A stretch of 64,000 nt of DNA from UBA7985 sp002690455 (GCA_965662775.1 CBFIIW010000008.1:1-64000); one strand, 5' to 3'. Numbered from the stretch's first letter, positions 45,364 to 54,316 are shown. The notes: a model not told the origin generated them from the sequence alone. Made by a program: numbers and translations.

Positions 45364-45391
45364 GTCACGGTCACGGTCACGGTCACGGTCA
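45363..45391. repeat. Hexamer tandem repeat GGTCAC
   Basis: Four complete copies of GGTCAC and a fifth partial copy (GGTCA) follow the terminator stem directly, between xylA and the convergent membrane gene. No function can be read from it. Confidence 0.8.
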
Positions 45392-45431
45392 GAGAGCGGC
45401 TCTCGTTCGCGGCCGTCCTGATCGGGTGATC

Positions 45432-45842
45432 CTAGGCGTAGACGATGTCCTGCATACTAAACAGCAAAAAGGCGTAGCCCACGCTGAACACCAGTGGTGC
45501 TACGACGGGCTCGAACGTGTACTTCACGCCTTCATCGACACCAGCTTTAGACTGGATCGACCACAGGCTGAGCAACGCCGCAATCACGCCCTGCGTCAGG
45601 AAGAAGGCGAACAGCGGCCAAGCCCCGGTCGCACCGCTAAACAGAATCACGAGGTGCAGAATCAACGCACCAGCCGCAAACGAACCAAGGAAACGCCCCA
45701 TAATCAGGGCGGAGTGGTTCATGTTGAACCGATCGAAAAAGGCACGTGTGCCAAAGACCATCTGGAAAGCGTAAACGGCCCACCCGACCGTAAGCACCAG
45801 AAAGATGATGAGATTGAGTATGTTACCAAAGTTAGAGACCAT
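45432..45842 (-). CDS. Hypothetical four-helix membrane protein
   Basis: The 136-aa protein has four hydrophobic segments (about residues 8-27, 46-68, 73-93 and 112-134). The family is not recognised. The start is well supported by GGGAGGGAACG before the ATG. It ends just before a strong terminator. Confidence 0.65.
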   Translation of the reverse strand: MVSNFGNILNLIIFLVLTVGWAVYAFQMVFGTRAFFDRFNMNHSALIMGRFLGSFAAGALILHLVILFSGATGAWPLFAFFLTQGVIAALLSLWSIQSKAGVDEGVKYTFEPVVAPLVFSVGYAFLLFSMQDIVYA

Positions 45843-45951
45843 CGTTCCCTCCCGGGATTAAGGTTACAGTCCGAATTCACTTGTACATTACACGACTGCA
45901 TAATTAGTGCATTTTCATTAATTGATCAAAATGAAATGAACTGCCGACGCA

Positions 45952-46356
45952 GTGACGGAGACAAATTTGGCACAGAATACCGCCGCGCAATTCATCCGCT
46001 ACATGATCGTCGCGCTCGCCTCGTTCACCGGCCAGTATCTGGCCTTTGGTCTGATGATGTCGATGCTCGACCTCTACCCCACGCTGGCCTCCGCCCTTGG
46101 TTATCTGGTCGGGTCCGTGATCAACTATGTCCTGAACTACATCTATTCATTTCGGAGCCAGCATCGGCACGGCAGCACGATCCTGCGGTTCTATGGCGCC
46201 GTGGCTTTCGGATTTTGCATCAATACGTCGTGCATGTTCGGTCTCAGCGAGCTGCTGGCGTTCGGAATCTGGCCGTCACAGGTGATCGCGTCGGTGGTCA
46301 CCGTAACGCTGAATTTCTGGGTCATGAAATGGCTGGTGTTTGATCGCACCGCCTGA
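45952..46356 (+). CDS. GtrA family membrane protein
   Basis: The 134-aa protein has four transmembrane segments and the GtrA pattern: FIRYMIVALASF near the start and LGYLVGSVINYVLNYIYSF in the middle. TLNFWVMKWLVF is at the end. GtrA proteins are proposed flippases for lipid-linked sugars in surface polysaccharide modification. A GTG start is used. No glycosyltransferase partner is adjacent, which is unusual. Confidence 0.82.
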   Translation: MTETNLAQNTAAQFIRYMIVALASFTGQYLAFGLMMSMLDLYPTLASALGYLVGSVINYVLNYIYSFRSQHRHGSTILRFYGAVAFGFCINTSCMFGLSELLAFGIWPSQVIASVVTVTLNFWVMKWLVFDRTA

Positions 46357-46366
46357 CCCAGGCCGC

Positions 46367-46829
46367 TCAGTCGATGTCTAGCGCGGGCAGGCGACGCACA
46401 ATCGCCATCGTTTCCAGCGAGACGGTGATGACGCTGCAGAAGAGTTCCAGAGGGTAAGCAGGGTTGTTCATGGTTTCGTTGGCGTAGTCGTTGGCGTCGT
46501 TGGTGATGCCGCTGGCCTTGTCCGTTTTGACGCTTTGCCGTTCGACGACCCAATCCAGCGCAGCCTTGCCGTTTACCACGTAGTCGTAGGCGTCGAGTGG
46601 GATGCCCCGCAGCGTGATATTTGGGTTGTAGATAAGACTGGACCGGTCCTGAAATCCCCGCTTGCCCGCGTACTTCATTTGGGTAACACGATAGTAGGCA
46701 ACGGGGTCGTCGATGACGGTGCCGTCGCCGTCGCCGTGGCTGTGCGCTATCTCAACGGGGTAAGGGTCTACGGTCTCAAAGTTGACGTGAAGATCACCCA
46801 GCGCCCGGCCTGCTGTACTGAAGCCGATG
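46367..46829 (-). pseudogene. C-terminal remnant of a large helicase/type ISP-like restriction protein
   Basis: Only about the last 150 codons remain. Read on the minus strand they give STAGRALGDLHVNFET, DPVAYYRVTQMKYAGKRGF, ITLRGIPLDAYDYVVNGK and YPLELFCSVITVSLETM. I recognise these as the end of large predicted helicase (COG4889) or single-chain restriction-modification proteins, which normally exceed 1000 residues. A stop codon and loss of similarity occur upstream at about 46830. The remaining start Met at 46678 is unlikely to be used. The remnant abuts the GIY-YIG remnant. Confidence 0.7.
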
Positions 46830-47311
46830 TCTCAGACATGGAGTTCTTCATCGAGCAGGTGAAGCTGATTTTGCCGGTCCTTGGCCTGGATTTCCTTCGA
46901 GCCAAACCCGCGCCCAAAGGCCAGGCACGTTCAGCGGCTGCAACAGATACGGCAGAAAAAGAAACCGACTATTTTGCCTTGGTTGGCAAACGCGATGGTA
47001 TTGAGGCGAGGGCTTATGAAAGTGACGGCGAATTTATCGTCTTGGCCGGAGCCAAAGTGCGAGGAAGATGGGCCAGTAAATCCGTGCATGATTCTGGGTA
47101 CAAGCGCAAACTTGAAAGCTTGATCGATCGAGGCGCGATTGCGGAGAAAGATGGTCGCTAGATAACGACTGAGGATCTCGTCTTCACCAGTCCCAGCGCG
47201 GCCTCCGCCATTGCGTTTGGGCGCTCATCCAATGGCCGAATATCATGGATTCACGAGACGTCGGGACAGACCTACGCAGATTTCCAACTGGCGACATTGG
47301 ATGAGGCTTAG
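46817..47311 (+). pseudogene. 3' remnant of a GIY-YIG/DUF4357 nuclease gene with in-frame TAG
   Basis: From TEADVSDMEFFIEQVKLILP onward the frame matches the end of GIY-YIG nuclease-family proteins with a DUF4357 tail. Examples are DGIEARAYESDGEFIVLAGAK, and after the stop VFTSPSAASAIAFGRSSNG. TAG at 47159-47161 interrupts the frame within DUF4357; the frame then continues to TAG 47309-47311. The N-terminal GIY-YIG catalytic domain is missing. The 5' limit overlaps the 5' limit of the helicase remnant on the other strand. Confidence 0.7.
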
Positions 47312-47512
47312 GTTGGATTCTGGGATGCGGTGCTTCTCAGTCTATCTGTACCCTCTGCCTGCTGCTGCGGGGTTGGCACACCGCAGCTGGAGAAACCACC
47401 TTATGCTCATTGGGTGACAGAAACGATAACGAGACGGCGAAAGCCGGCACCGGGGCAAAATCAGAGTGGCTGTTGGAAGTTCGCGGTCAAGCCATCAACA
47501 AAAGCGGGAAAA

Positions 47513-47602
47513 TGGCGGAGAGGAAGGGATTCGAACCCTCGGTACGCTTGCGCGCACAACGGTTTTCGAGACCGCCCCGTTCGACCGCTCCGGCACCTCT
47601 CC
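47513..47602 (-). tRNA. tRNA-Ser (CGA anticodon)
   Basis: The reverse complement folds as a class II tRNA. The acceptor is GGAGAGG/CCTCTCC, the anticodon stem GCGGT/ACCGT has loop CTCGAAA, a long variable arm follows, and the T arm contains GGTTCGAATCC. The discriminator is G and CCA is encoded. The anticodon CGA reads UCG serine codons. Its 3' end points to the decayed restriction remnants, a common insertion-site arrangement, but I found no second copy of the tRNA end as an attachment repeat. Confidence 0.95.
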
Positions 47603-47863
47603 GCCGCCGTGTCTAGGCCAAAGCCGCCGCGCCCGCAACAGTCCCGTTCCACGCCTTACGCGCCCCAACCATAGCCCCAGCGCGGCCCTCGGGCCCGTCA
47701 TGCGTTGTTTACGGGCAGCAATGCACTGATAACAGGTCGTTTTCGTTGACCCCGACCCCGGCAATGGCTTAGGAAACCGGCTCTAACAACAAGCCAAGGC
47801 GCCCCGCGGCTGATTCGGCCGCACAGCAAGAGCGTCAGCTGCAACTGACAGGACAGCACACAA

Positions 47864-48178
47864 ATGTACGCAGTCATCAAGACCGGCGGTAAGCAATACC
47901 GCGTTCAGCAGGACGACGTTCTGCCCATCGAAAAGCTCGAAGTCGAAGTCGGCGACAGCATTACCTTTGATCAGGTGATGATGGTCGGCGAAGGAGAAAA
48001 AATCACCCTCGGCGCGCCGACGGTAAAGGGCGCGACAGTGACCGCCGAAGTTATGGATCAGAAGCGTACGCGCAAGATCCTGGTCTTCCGTCGCCGCCGC
48101 CGGAAAAACTTCCGTCGCACCAACGGTCATCGCCAGCACCAAACGGTGATTAAGATCACCGGCATCAAGGCGAAGTAA
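47864..48178 (+). CDS. rplU: 50S ribosomal protein L21
   Basis: The 104-aa protein starts MYAVIKTGGKQYRVQQDDVL, the standard L21 N-terminus, and ends with FRRRRRKNFRRTNGHRQ and HQTVIKITGIKAK. It binds 23S rRNA in the large subunit. A terminator follows at once. The L27 gene (rpmA), its usual partner, is not found before obgE. Confidence 0.97.
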   Translation: MYAVIKTGGKQYRVQQDDVLPIEKLEVEVGDSITFDQVMMVGEGEKITLGAPTVKGATVTAEVMDQKRTRKILVFRRRRRKNFRRTNGHRQHQTVIKITGIKAK

Positions 48179-48203
48179 GGCCGGCGCCGACCGGGCATGA
48201 CGA

Positions 48204-48228
48204 GGGAGGCTGCGGGCCTCCCTTTTTT
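48204..48228 (+). terminator. Rho-independent terminator of rplU
   Basis: GGGAGGC and GCCTCCC form a perfect 7-bp stem with a 5-base loop, followed by six T. It lies 26 bases after the rplU stop. Confidence 0.88.
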
Positions 48229-48304
48229 GTTTGGTTCGGCATCGGTTCGCAGCAGCAGCAGCAGCCTTCCGGGGCAGAGGTTAGGTAAGGGCAGGATCAC
48301 GCTC

Positions 48305-49354
48305 ATGAAGTTCCTCGACCAAGCCAAGGTGTTCATTGCTTCGGGCAATGGTGGCAGCGGAATTATCTCTTTCCGACGCGAGAAGTACGTTGAATTCGGT
48401 GGCCCGGACGGCGGCGACGGCGGCAAGGGCGGCGACGTCTATGTCGAGGCCGTGGAGAACCTCAACACCCTGATCGACTACCGCTACGTCCAGCACTACA
48501 AGGCTGAGCGCGGCAAGAACGGGCAGAGCGCCAACAAGTTCGGCGCCGCCGGCAAGTCAATCACACTCAAAGTACCGGTGGGAACACAGATTCTCGACGA
48601 ATTCGGTGAAGCCGTGCTCGCTGACCTGACCGAAGTCGGTGAGAAAATCCTGATCGCCAGAGGTGGCGACGGCGGCTTTGGCAACGCCCGCTTCAAGACC
48701 TCGACCAACCGCGCGCCCCGGCGCCGCGACCTCGGTTACCCTGGCGAAGAACGCTGGGTCTGGCTGCACCTTAAACTCATCGCCGATATCGGCCTGCTGG
48801 GCTTTCCCAATGCGGGCAAGAGCACGTTTCTGTCCGCCGTCTCCCGCGCCACACCAAAAATCGCAGACTATCCCTTCACCACGCTTCACCCCAACCTCGG
48901 GGTTGTCGCCATTCAGAACCGCAGCTTCGTTGTCGCCGATATTCCCGGTCTGATCGAAGGCGCCTCGGAAGGCGCAGGCATGGGCACGCGCTTTCTGGGC
49001 CATGTCGAGCGGTCTGCTGGTCTGCTGCACATCGTCGATGGTTGTCAGGACGACCCTGGAGAAGCCTACGTCACGCTACGCCGTGAGCTAGAGCAATACG
49101 GCGGTAATCTCGCAGACAAGCCTGAACTGCTGGCACTGAACAAGGCCGACGCTATTGGTATGGAACTGGCGGAAGACCAGGCCCGAGAGCTGTCCAAAGC
49201 CGCTGGTGGCAAGAAGGTCTGGATCATGTCAGCAGTCAGTGGCGAGGGCGTAGACCCAATCCTGCACAAGCTGGCCAATATGGCCGACGGTCACAGGGCC
49301 GCTGAGCGCCGCGCGGCGAAAGGAGAAGAGGAGTCTGAGCCATGGACGCCCTGA
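48305..49354 (+). CDS. obgE: GTPase ObgE/CgtA
   Basis: The 349-aa ribosome-associated GTPase acts in 50S assembly. The Gly-rich Obg domain (GGPDGGDGGKGGDVYVEA) is followed by the G-domain with GFPNAGKSTFLSAVS, DIPGLIEGA and NKADA. I chose ATG 48305 (MKFLDQAKVF), with AGGA 8 bases before it; the frame opens at 48197 without similarity. It overlaps proB by 13 bp, so obgE-proB-proA look like one operon. Confidence 0.95.
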   Translation: MKFLDQAKVFIASGNGGSGIISFRREKYVEFGGPDGGDGGKGGDVYVEAVENLNTLIDYRYVQHYKAERGKNGQSANKFGAAGKSITLKVPVGTQILDEFGEAVLADLTEVGEKILIARGGDGGFGNARFKTSTNRAPRRRDLGYPGEERWVWLHLKLIADIGLLGFPNAGKSTFLSAVSRATPKIADYPFTTLHPNLGVVAIQNRSFVVADIPGLIEGASEGAGMGTRFLGHVERSAGLLHIVDGCQDDPGEAYVTLRRELEQYGGNLADKPELLALNKADAIGMELAEDQARELSKAAGGKKVWIMSAVSGEGVDPILHKLANMADGHRAAERRAAKGEEESEPWTP

Positions 49355-50484
49355 GCCGCATCACCACCGCCACCGAAGCAATGGCACAGGCACCGACCGT
49401 CGTGGTCAAGGTCGGTTCAGCGCTGCTGGTGGACGAAGACGGCTCGATCCGACGCGAGTGGATGTCGGCCCTGGTCGACGACCTTGCCGGACTGGTCAAG
49501 TCTGGACGCCGGGTGGTGCTGGTGTCCTCCGGCGCGATACGGGTCGGCCTGCGCCTGCAGAACCGAACACCGCTTCAACTGGGCCTGGATGAGAAACAAG
49601 CTGCGGCCGCACTAGGTCAGATCCGGCTGGCCGAGGCCTATGCGGACAGCTTTGCTGAGCGGAACCTGAACGTGGGTCAGATCCTGCTTACGCAGGAAGA
49701 TACGGAAAACCGTCGCCGCTACCTCAACGCCCGAGCGACGCTGAACCGATTATTGGACTGGGGGACGGTGCCTCTGGTCAACGAAAACGATACGGTCGCA
49801 ACCGCGGAAATCCGCTTTGGTGACAACGATCGGTTGGCGGCCCGGGTTGGTGGTATGGTAGGCGCGGACCTACTGGTTCTGCTCTCAGACATTGACGGGC
49901 TCTACACCGGAAATCCCAAGATCAACCCTGTTGCCGAGCATATGGCGCTGGTTACTGGCGGTATCACGCCAAAGATCGAAGCCATGGCCGGGGAGGAGGC
50001 CAACGCATACGCGAACGGGGGAATGGTCACAAAACTGGCAGCGGCGAAAATCGCGCTGGGTGCAGGGTGCGCCATGGTCATCGCTGATGGCCGGGTGCTG
50101 AACCCGCTGCAGGCCTTGCTCGATGGCGGAAAGGCAACCCTGTTCAAGCCGACTGAAACACGGCACTCTGCGCGAGAAGCTTGGTTACTCGGGGCGTTGT
50201 CGGGGGATGGCGCGCTGACGCTCGACGACGGCGCGGCCCAGGCGGTGCAGGCCGGAAAATCCTTGCTACCGGCGGGTGTGGTCCGAGTCCATGGCGACTT
50301 TGAACGCGGTGACACCGTCCGCCTTTCCCGTCCCGACGGCACCGATATCGGGCGAGGAATTGCGGCGTACGGAAGCCGAGAAGCCCGCCTGATTGCGGGA
50401 AAACGCAGCGCAGACATCACAACAATTCTCGACGAAAACCGTGGTCCGAACTTGATCCACGCTGACGATTTGGCACTGTTCTGA
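49342..50484 (+). CDS. proB: Glutamate 5-kinase
   Basis: The 380-aa enzyme does the first step of proline synthesis. The amino-acid kinase domain begins VVVKVGSALL and contains VNENDTVAT and FGDNDRLAARV. A PUA domain closes the C-terminus (DGAAQAVQAGKSLLPAGV). The start at 49342 lies inside the end of obgE; the Met at 49381 is also possible. proA follows 56 bp later. Confidence 0.95.
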   Translation: MDALSRITTATEAMAQAPTVVVKVGSALLVDEDGSIRREWMSALVDDLAGLVKSGRRVVLVSSGAIRVGLRLQNRTPLQLGLDEKQAAAALGQIRLAEAYADSFAERNLNVGQILLTQEDTENRRRYLNARATLNRLLDWGTVPLVNENDTVATAEIRFGDNDRLAARVGGMVGADLLVLLSDIDGLYTGNPKINPVAEHMALVTGGITPKIEAMAGEEANAYANGGMVTKLAAAKIALGAGCAMVIADGRVLNPLQALLDGGKATLFKPTETRHSAREAWLLGALSGDGALTLDDGAAQAVQAGKSLLPAGVVRVHGDFERGDTVRLSRPDGTDIGRGIAAYGSREARLIAGKRSADITTILDENRGPNLIHADDLALF

Positions 50485-50540
50485 GTCGCTCATCACCGCA
50501 AATTGAGCACCCCATTCAAAGAAAACGTAGGGATAGCGCC

Positions 50541-51809
50541 ATGGCGACGGCTAATCAACAGGACACGATGAACAGCGTCGGAAAAGCGGCCAAGGCGGCG
50601 GCGCACAGCCTGTCGCTGGCCCCGTCTGTGCAGAAGGTCGACGCGCTGCAGGCGGCCGCTGCCGCAATCAGAAGCCGCAGCGACGACATCGTCGCCGCCA
50701 ACACTGTTGATATGGAGGCCGGCGAGGGCAAAGGCCTCAGCAAAGCTATGCTTGACCGCTTGCTGCTGACACCCGACCGGATCGAAGCCATGGCTGCGGG
50801 TGTCGCGACAGTGGCCGAGCTCGACGACCCCGTCGGCCGGGAGTTATCCGTTACAGACCGACCCAACGGGCTGCGAATCCGACAGGTTGCCGTCCCGCTG
50901 GGGGTAATTGGGATCATCTACGAAAGCCGTCCCAACGTGACTGCCGACGCAGCAGCCTTATGCCTGAAGGCTGGGAACGCAGCGATCCTGCGAGGAGGCT
51001 CGGACAGCTTCAACAGCTCGGGCGTAATTCTGGAATGCATGCAGACCGGACTGGCGGAGGCGGATCTACCGGTTGAAGCGGTCCAGCGCGTACCAACGGT
51101 GGATCGTGAAGCCGTCGGTATGCTTTTGCGCATGGCCGAATACGTTGATGTGATCGTACCCCGGGGAGGCAAGGGCCTGATCGAGCGGGTACAACAGGAA
51201 GCGCGGGTTCCGGTGTTCTCACACCTAGACGGGATCAATCACACCTTTGTCGATGCCGCTGCGGACCTGCCCATGGCAGAAAGCATCGTGGTCAATGCCA
51301 AGATGCGCCGGACCGGAATCTGCGGCGCCATGGAAACCATGCTCGTGCACCGCGATGTGGCGGCCGAGTTCCTGCCCCGTGCGGTCGCTGCACTGCGGGC
51401 GGCGGGTTGCACAGATATTCGCGGCGACGACTGGGCGTGTGCGCTGAGCGGAGAGCTAAGCCCTGCTACCATTGAAGACTGGGACACCGAATATCTGGAC
51501 TCGATCCTTTCGGTGCGGATCGTCGATGATCTGGACGCAGCCATCAGCCACGTGAACCGCCACGGCTCTCAACACACCGAAGCAATCATCACCGCTGACG
51601 CGAACGCCGCAGCCCGCTTCCAACGCGAGGTCGACGCGGCGATTGTAATGCACAATGCCTCGACCCAGTTTGCGGATGGTGGTGAATTCGGCATGGGTGC
51701 CGAGATTGGCATTGCCACGGGGCGCATGCACGCGCGCGGCCCGGTCGGCGCGGCGCAGCTGACATCCTACAAATACGTGGTCGAAGGATCGGGCCAGACC
51801 CGGCCCTGA
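50541..51809 (+). CDS. proA: Glutamate-5-semialdehyde dehydrogenase (gamma-glutamyl phosphate reductase)
   Basis: The 422-aa NADPH-dependent enzyme of proline synthesis is the step after ProB. Landmarks are GVIGIIYESRPNVTADA, LKAGNAAILRGGSD and the catalytic cysteine region KMRRTGICGAMET. Length is normal. AGGGAT lies before the ATG. Confidence 0.95.
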   Translation: MATANQQDTMNSVGKAAKAAAHSLSLAPSVQKVDALQAAAAAIRSRSDDIVAANTVDMEAGEGKGLSKAMLDRLLLTPDRIEAMAAGVATVAELDDPVGRELSVTDRPNGLRIRQVAVPLGVIGIIYESRPNVTADAAALCLKAGNAAILRGGSDSFNSSGVILECMQTGLAEADLPVEAVQRVPTVDREAVGMLLRMAEYVDVIVPRGGKGLIERVQQEARVPVFSHLDGINHTFVDAAADLPMAESIVVNAKMRRTGICGAMETMLVHRDVAAEFLPRAVAALRAAGCTDIRGDDWACALSGELSPATIEDWDTEYLDSILSVRIVDDLDAAISHVNRHGSQHTEAIITADANAAARFQREVDAAIVMHNASTQFADGGEFGMGAEIGIATGRMHARGPVGAAQLTSYKYVVEGSGQTRP

Positions 51810-51836
51810 GCCGGTTCAGGCTTTCAAACGCGCATC

Positions 51837-52361
51837 ATGCCCGTCACCAGCGATAGGCTGTTCCCCGGTCGCGATACAACTTGGTCCCCGGACCGCGCCT
51901 ATCGTTACTTCCTGCGCCGACCGGCGGGGGGGCTTGACCGCGACAAGCCAGTGATCGCCTTCGTACTGCTCAATCCAAGCACAGCTGATGAGACCAAGGA
52001 CGATCCCACGGTGGCGAAGTGTCGCCGGTATGCCGCGGGTTGGGGCTATGGTGAGGTGATCGTGCTTAACGCCTTTGCCTACCGGGCTACAGACCCAAAG
52101 AACATGCGCGCCCACCCCGACCCCATCGGGCCGGATAACGACGCCACCATCCAGCAGACGGCAGACCTGGTGCACCGGCTGGGCGGAACCATTCTGTGCG
52201 GCTGGGGCACGCATGGCGCTCATCTGGAGCGCTCAGCGGCACTACAGAGGCTGTTGCGGCCTTATCCACTCCGCGCCTTCACCTTGACCAAGCATGGCGA
52301 GCCAGGCCACCCGCTGTATCTGCGTGGTGATTTGCAGCCGATCGACTGGAACCCCAGCTGA
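51837..52361 (+). CDS. DUF1643 domain-containing protein
   Basis: The 174-aa protein matches DUF1643. Conserved pieces are FVLLNPSTADETKDDPTVAKC, VIVLNAFAYRATDP and ILCGWGTHG. Function is unknown. It starts 27 bp after proA and is convergent with hslU. In other alphaproteobacteria nadD is often found near this place after proA; here it is not. Confidence 0.82.
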   Translation: MPVTSDRLFPGRDTTWSPDRAYRYFLRRPAGGLDRDKPVIAFVLLNPSTADETKDDPTVAKCRRYAAGWGYGEVIVLNAFAYRATDPKNMRAHPDPIGPDNDATIQQTADLVHRLGGTILCGWGTHGAHLERSAALQRLLRPYPLRAFTLTKHGEPGHPLYLRGDLQPIDWNPS

Positions 52362-52421
52362 TTATCCCACCGACAAAGAACTACCCGCCGCGATGGCACC
52401 TGGCGCGTCAATGGATGACGA

Positions 52422-53732
52422 TCAGAGGATAAACCGGCTCAGATCCGCATCCTTAGCGAGTTCTCCAACATCTTCTCGCACCCTGGTTTCCGTGATCTGG
52501 ATGGTTTCGCCACCACGGTCGGGCGCTGTGAAGGATATCTCCTCTAGCAGCCGCTCCATCACCGTTGCCAATCGTCGCGCCCCGATATTCTCGACCGTCT
52601 GATTGATCTCCGCCGATAGATCCGCAAGCGCGTCGATCGACGCCGTGTCAAATTCAAGGGTGACGCCCTCGGTTTGCAGCAACGCCTTATATTGCTTGAT
52701 CAGCGAGTTCTCCGGCTCGGTCAGGATACGAACAAAGTCGTCACGCGTCAGTGGGTTTAGCTCGACCCTGATTGGCATCCGACCCTGCAATTCCGGCAGC
52801 AGGTCACTGGGTTTGGACAGGTGGAAAGCGCCAGAGCAGATAAACAAGACGTGGTCGGTCTTCACCGGCCCATACTTTGTCGTGACGGTCGTTCCTTCGA
52901 TCAACGGCAGCAAATCACGTTGTACGCCTTCGCGGCTGACGGACCCGCCTCGAACCTCGGAATTGACCGCGATCTTGTCGATTTCATCAAGGAAAACAAT
53001 TCCGTCGTTTTCCACCCGCTCAATAGCCGTGCGGGTCAGGTCTTCCTGGTCGATCAGGTTGTCGGCCTCTTCCTCAACCAGCTGCTCGTAAGCATCCTTT
53101 ACCTTCAGCTTGCGCTTAACCTTGCGCTGGCCCAAACCGCCGAGCATTTCACCAAGATTGATCATCCCCATCTGTGAGCCGGGCATGCCTGGGATATCGA
53201 GCGAAGGCATGCCGCCGGATTTGTCGTTAAGGTCGACCTCCACCTCGCGGTCATCGAGCTTGCCTTCGCGCAGCATCTTTCGGAACTTCTGCTTGGTATC
53301 GTTATTGGCCTCCGCACCGGTTAGCACATCGATCAGCCGGTCCTCCGCCACAATCTCAGCCTTGGCCTTAACCGCGTTGCGCTGTTGCGTGCGGGTGCTG
53401 GTAATGGCCAGTTCGACCAGATCCCGGACGATAGACTCAACGTCGCGGCCCACATAGCCGACCTCTGTGAACTTGGTGGCTTCGACCTTGATGAAAGGTG
53501 CATTGGCGAGCTTTGCCAGTCGTCGGGCAATCTCTGTCTTGCCGCAGCCGGTCGGCCCAATCATGAGAATGTTTTTGGGCAAAACCTCTTCTCGCAGATT
53601 TTCTGGAAGCTGTTGGCGACGCCAGCGATTGCGCAATGCCACGGCAACAGCGCGCTTGGCATCTCCTTGCCCAACGATAAAGCGGTCGAGTTCGGATACG
53701 ATCTCGCGCGGTGAAAAGTTGGAGTGACCCAT
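52422..53732 (-). CDS. hslU: ATP-dependent protease ATPase subunit HslU
   Basis: The 436-aa AAA+ unfoldase pairs with the HslV peptidase. It has GPTGCGKTEIARRLAKLA (Walker A), the pore motif GYVGRD and IVFLDEIDKIA (Walker B). The intermediate domain and the C-terminal sensor-2 region with IGARRLATVMERLLEEISF are present. The C-terminal AKDADLSRFIL inserts into HslV. It begins 2 bp after hslV. Confidence 0.96.
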   Translation of the reverse strand: MGHSNFSPREIVSELDRFIVGQGDAKRAVAVALRNRWRRQQLPENLREEVLPKNILMIGPTGCGKTEIARRLAKLANAPFIKVEATKFTEVGYVGRDVESIVRDLVELAITSTRTQQRNAVKAKAEIVAEDRLIDVLTGAEANNDTKQKFRKMLREGKLDDREVEVDLNDKSGGMPSLDIPGMPGSQMGMINLGEMLGGLGQRKVKRKLKVKDAYEQLVEEEADNLIDQEDLTRTAIERVENDGIVFLDEIDKIAVNSEVRGGSVSREGVQRDLLPLIEGTTVTTKYGPVKTDHVLFICSGAFHLSKPSDLLPELQGRMPIRVELNPLTRDDFVRILTEPENSLIKQYKALLQTEGVTLEFDTASIDALADLSAEINQTVENIGARRLATVMERLLEEISFTAPDRGGETIQITETRVREDVGELAKDADLSRFIL

Positions 53733-53734
53733 TG

Positions 53735-54316
53735 CTATTTCTTGGCTCCTGCTTTGTTTTCCAGCTTTTCAAGGCGGACGGAGTGGTTGGTATAGACACA
53801 GATGTCACCGGCGACCTTCATGGCACGGCGGGCGATCTCCTCTGCTGTCAGATTTTCATCTTCAACTGTGATGAGCGCCCGCGCAGCGGACAGGGCGTAA
53901 TTTCCGCCTGATCCGATAGCAAGCACGCCGTCAGCTTCGGCCTCCACCACGTCGCCATTGCCTGTGACGATCAGGGAATGCTCGGCGTCAACCACGATCA
54001 GCATTGCCTCAAGCCGACGCAGGTATCGATCCTGCCGCCAGTCCTTGGCCAGTTCGACCGCCGCCCGGACAAGCTGCCCGGGGTAGGTTTCCAGCTTTGC
54101 TTCCAGCCTTTCGAACAGGGTAAATGCATCCGCTGTCGCACCGGCAAATCCGCCCACGACGTCGCTGCGTTTGCCCAAACGGCGGACTTTAACCGCACTG
54201 CCCTTCATCACTGTCGGGCCGAGACTGACCTGTCCGTCTCCGGCAACCACCACTGCGTCACCCTTGCGGACGGACAGAATGGTCGTGCCATGCATCGTAT
54301 GTTCTTCAGTGCTCAT
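53735..54316 (-). CDS. hslV: ATP-dependent protease peptidase subunit HslV
   Basis: The proteasome-like threonine peptidase begins MSTEEHTMHG followed by TTILSVRK, where the first Thr becomes the N-terminal nucleophile after processing. GDGQVSLGPTVMKG and IGSGGNYALSAARAL are family motifs. GGAGAAG lies 10 bases before the ATG at 54316. The second Met at 54295 is the alternative, and both mature to the same enzyme. It is divergent from hisB. Confidence 0.95.
   Translation of the reverse strand: MSTEEHTMHGTTILSVRKGDAVVVAGDGQVSLGPTVMKGSAVKVRRLGKRSDVVGGFAGATADAFTLFERLEAKLETYPGQLVRAAVELAKDWRQDRYLRRLEAMLIVVDAEHSLIVTGNGDVVEAEADGVLAIGSGGNYALSAARALITVEDENLTAEEIARRAMKVAGDICVYTNHSVRLEKLENKAGAKK

Noticed and set aside
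45363..45391. Short CRISPR-like array
   Set aside because: The units are six bases with no spacers and no cas genes nearby; this is a simple tandem repeat.
46535..47161. One 208-residue plus-strand gene
   Set aside because: Its first half is antisense to the helicase remnant, and only the part from about 46817 has recognisable protein similarity.
47312..47512. Attachment-site repeat of the tRNA-Ser 3' end
   Set aside because: I looked for a second copy of the tRNA 3' sequence to the left of the tRNA gene (to about 42 kb) and saw none by eye.
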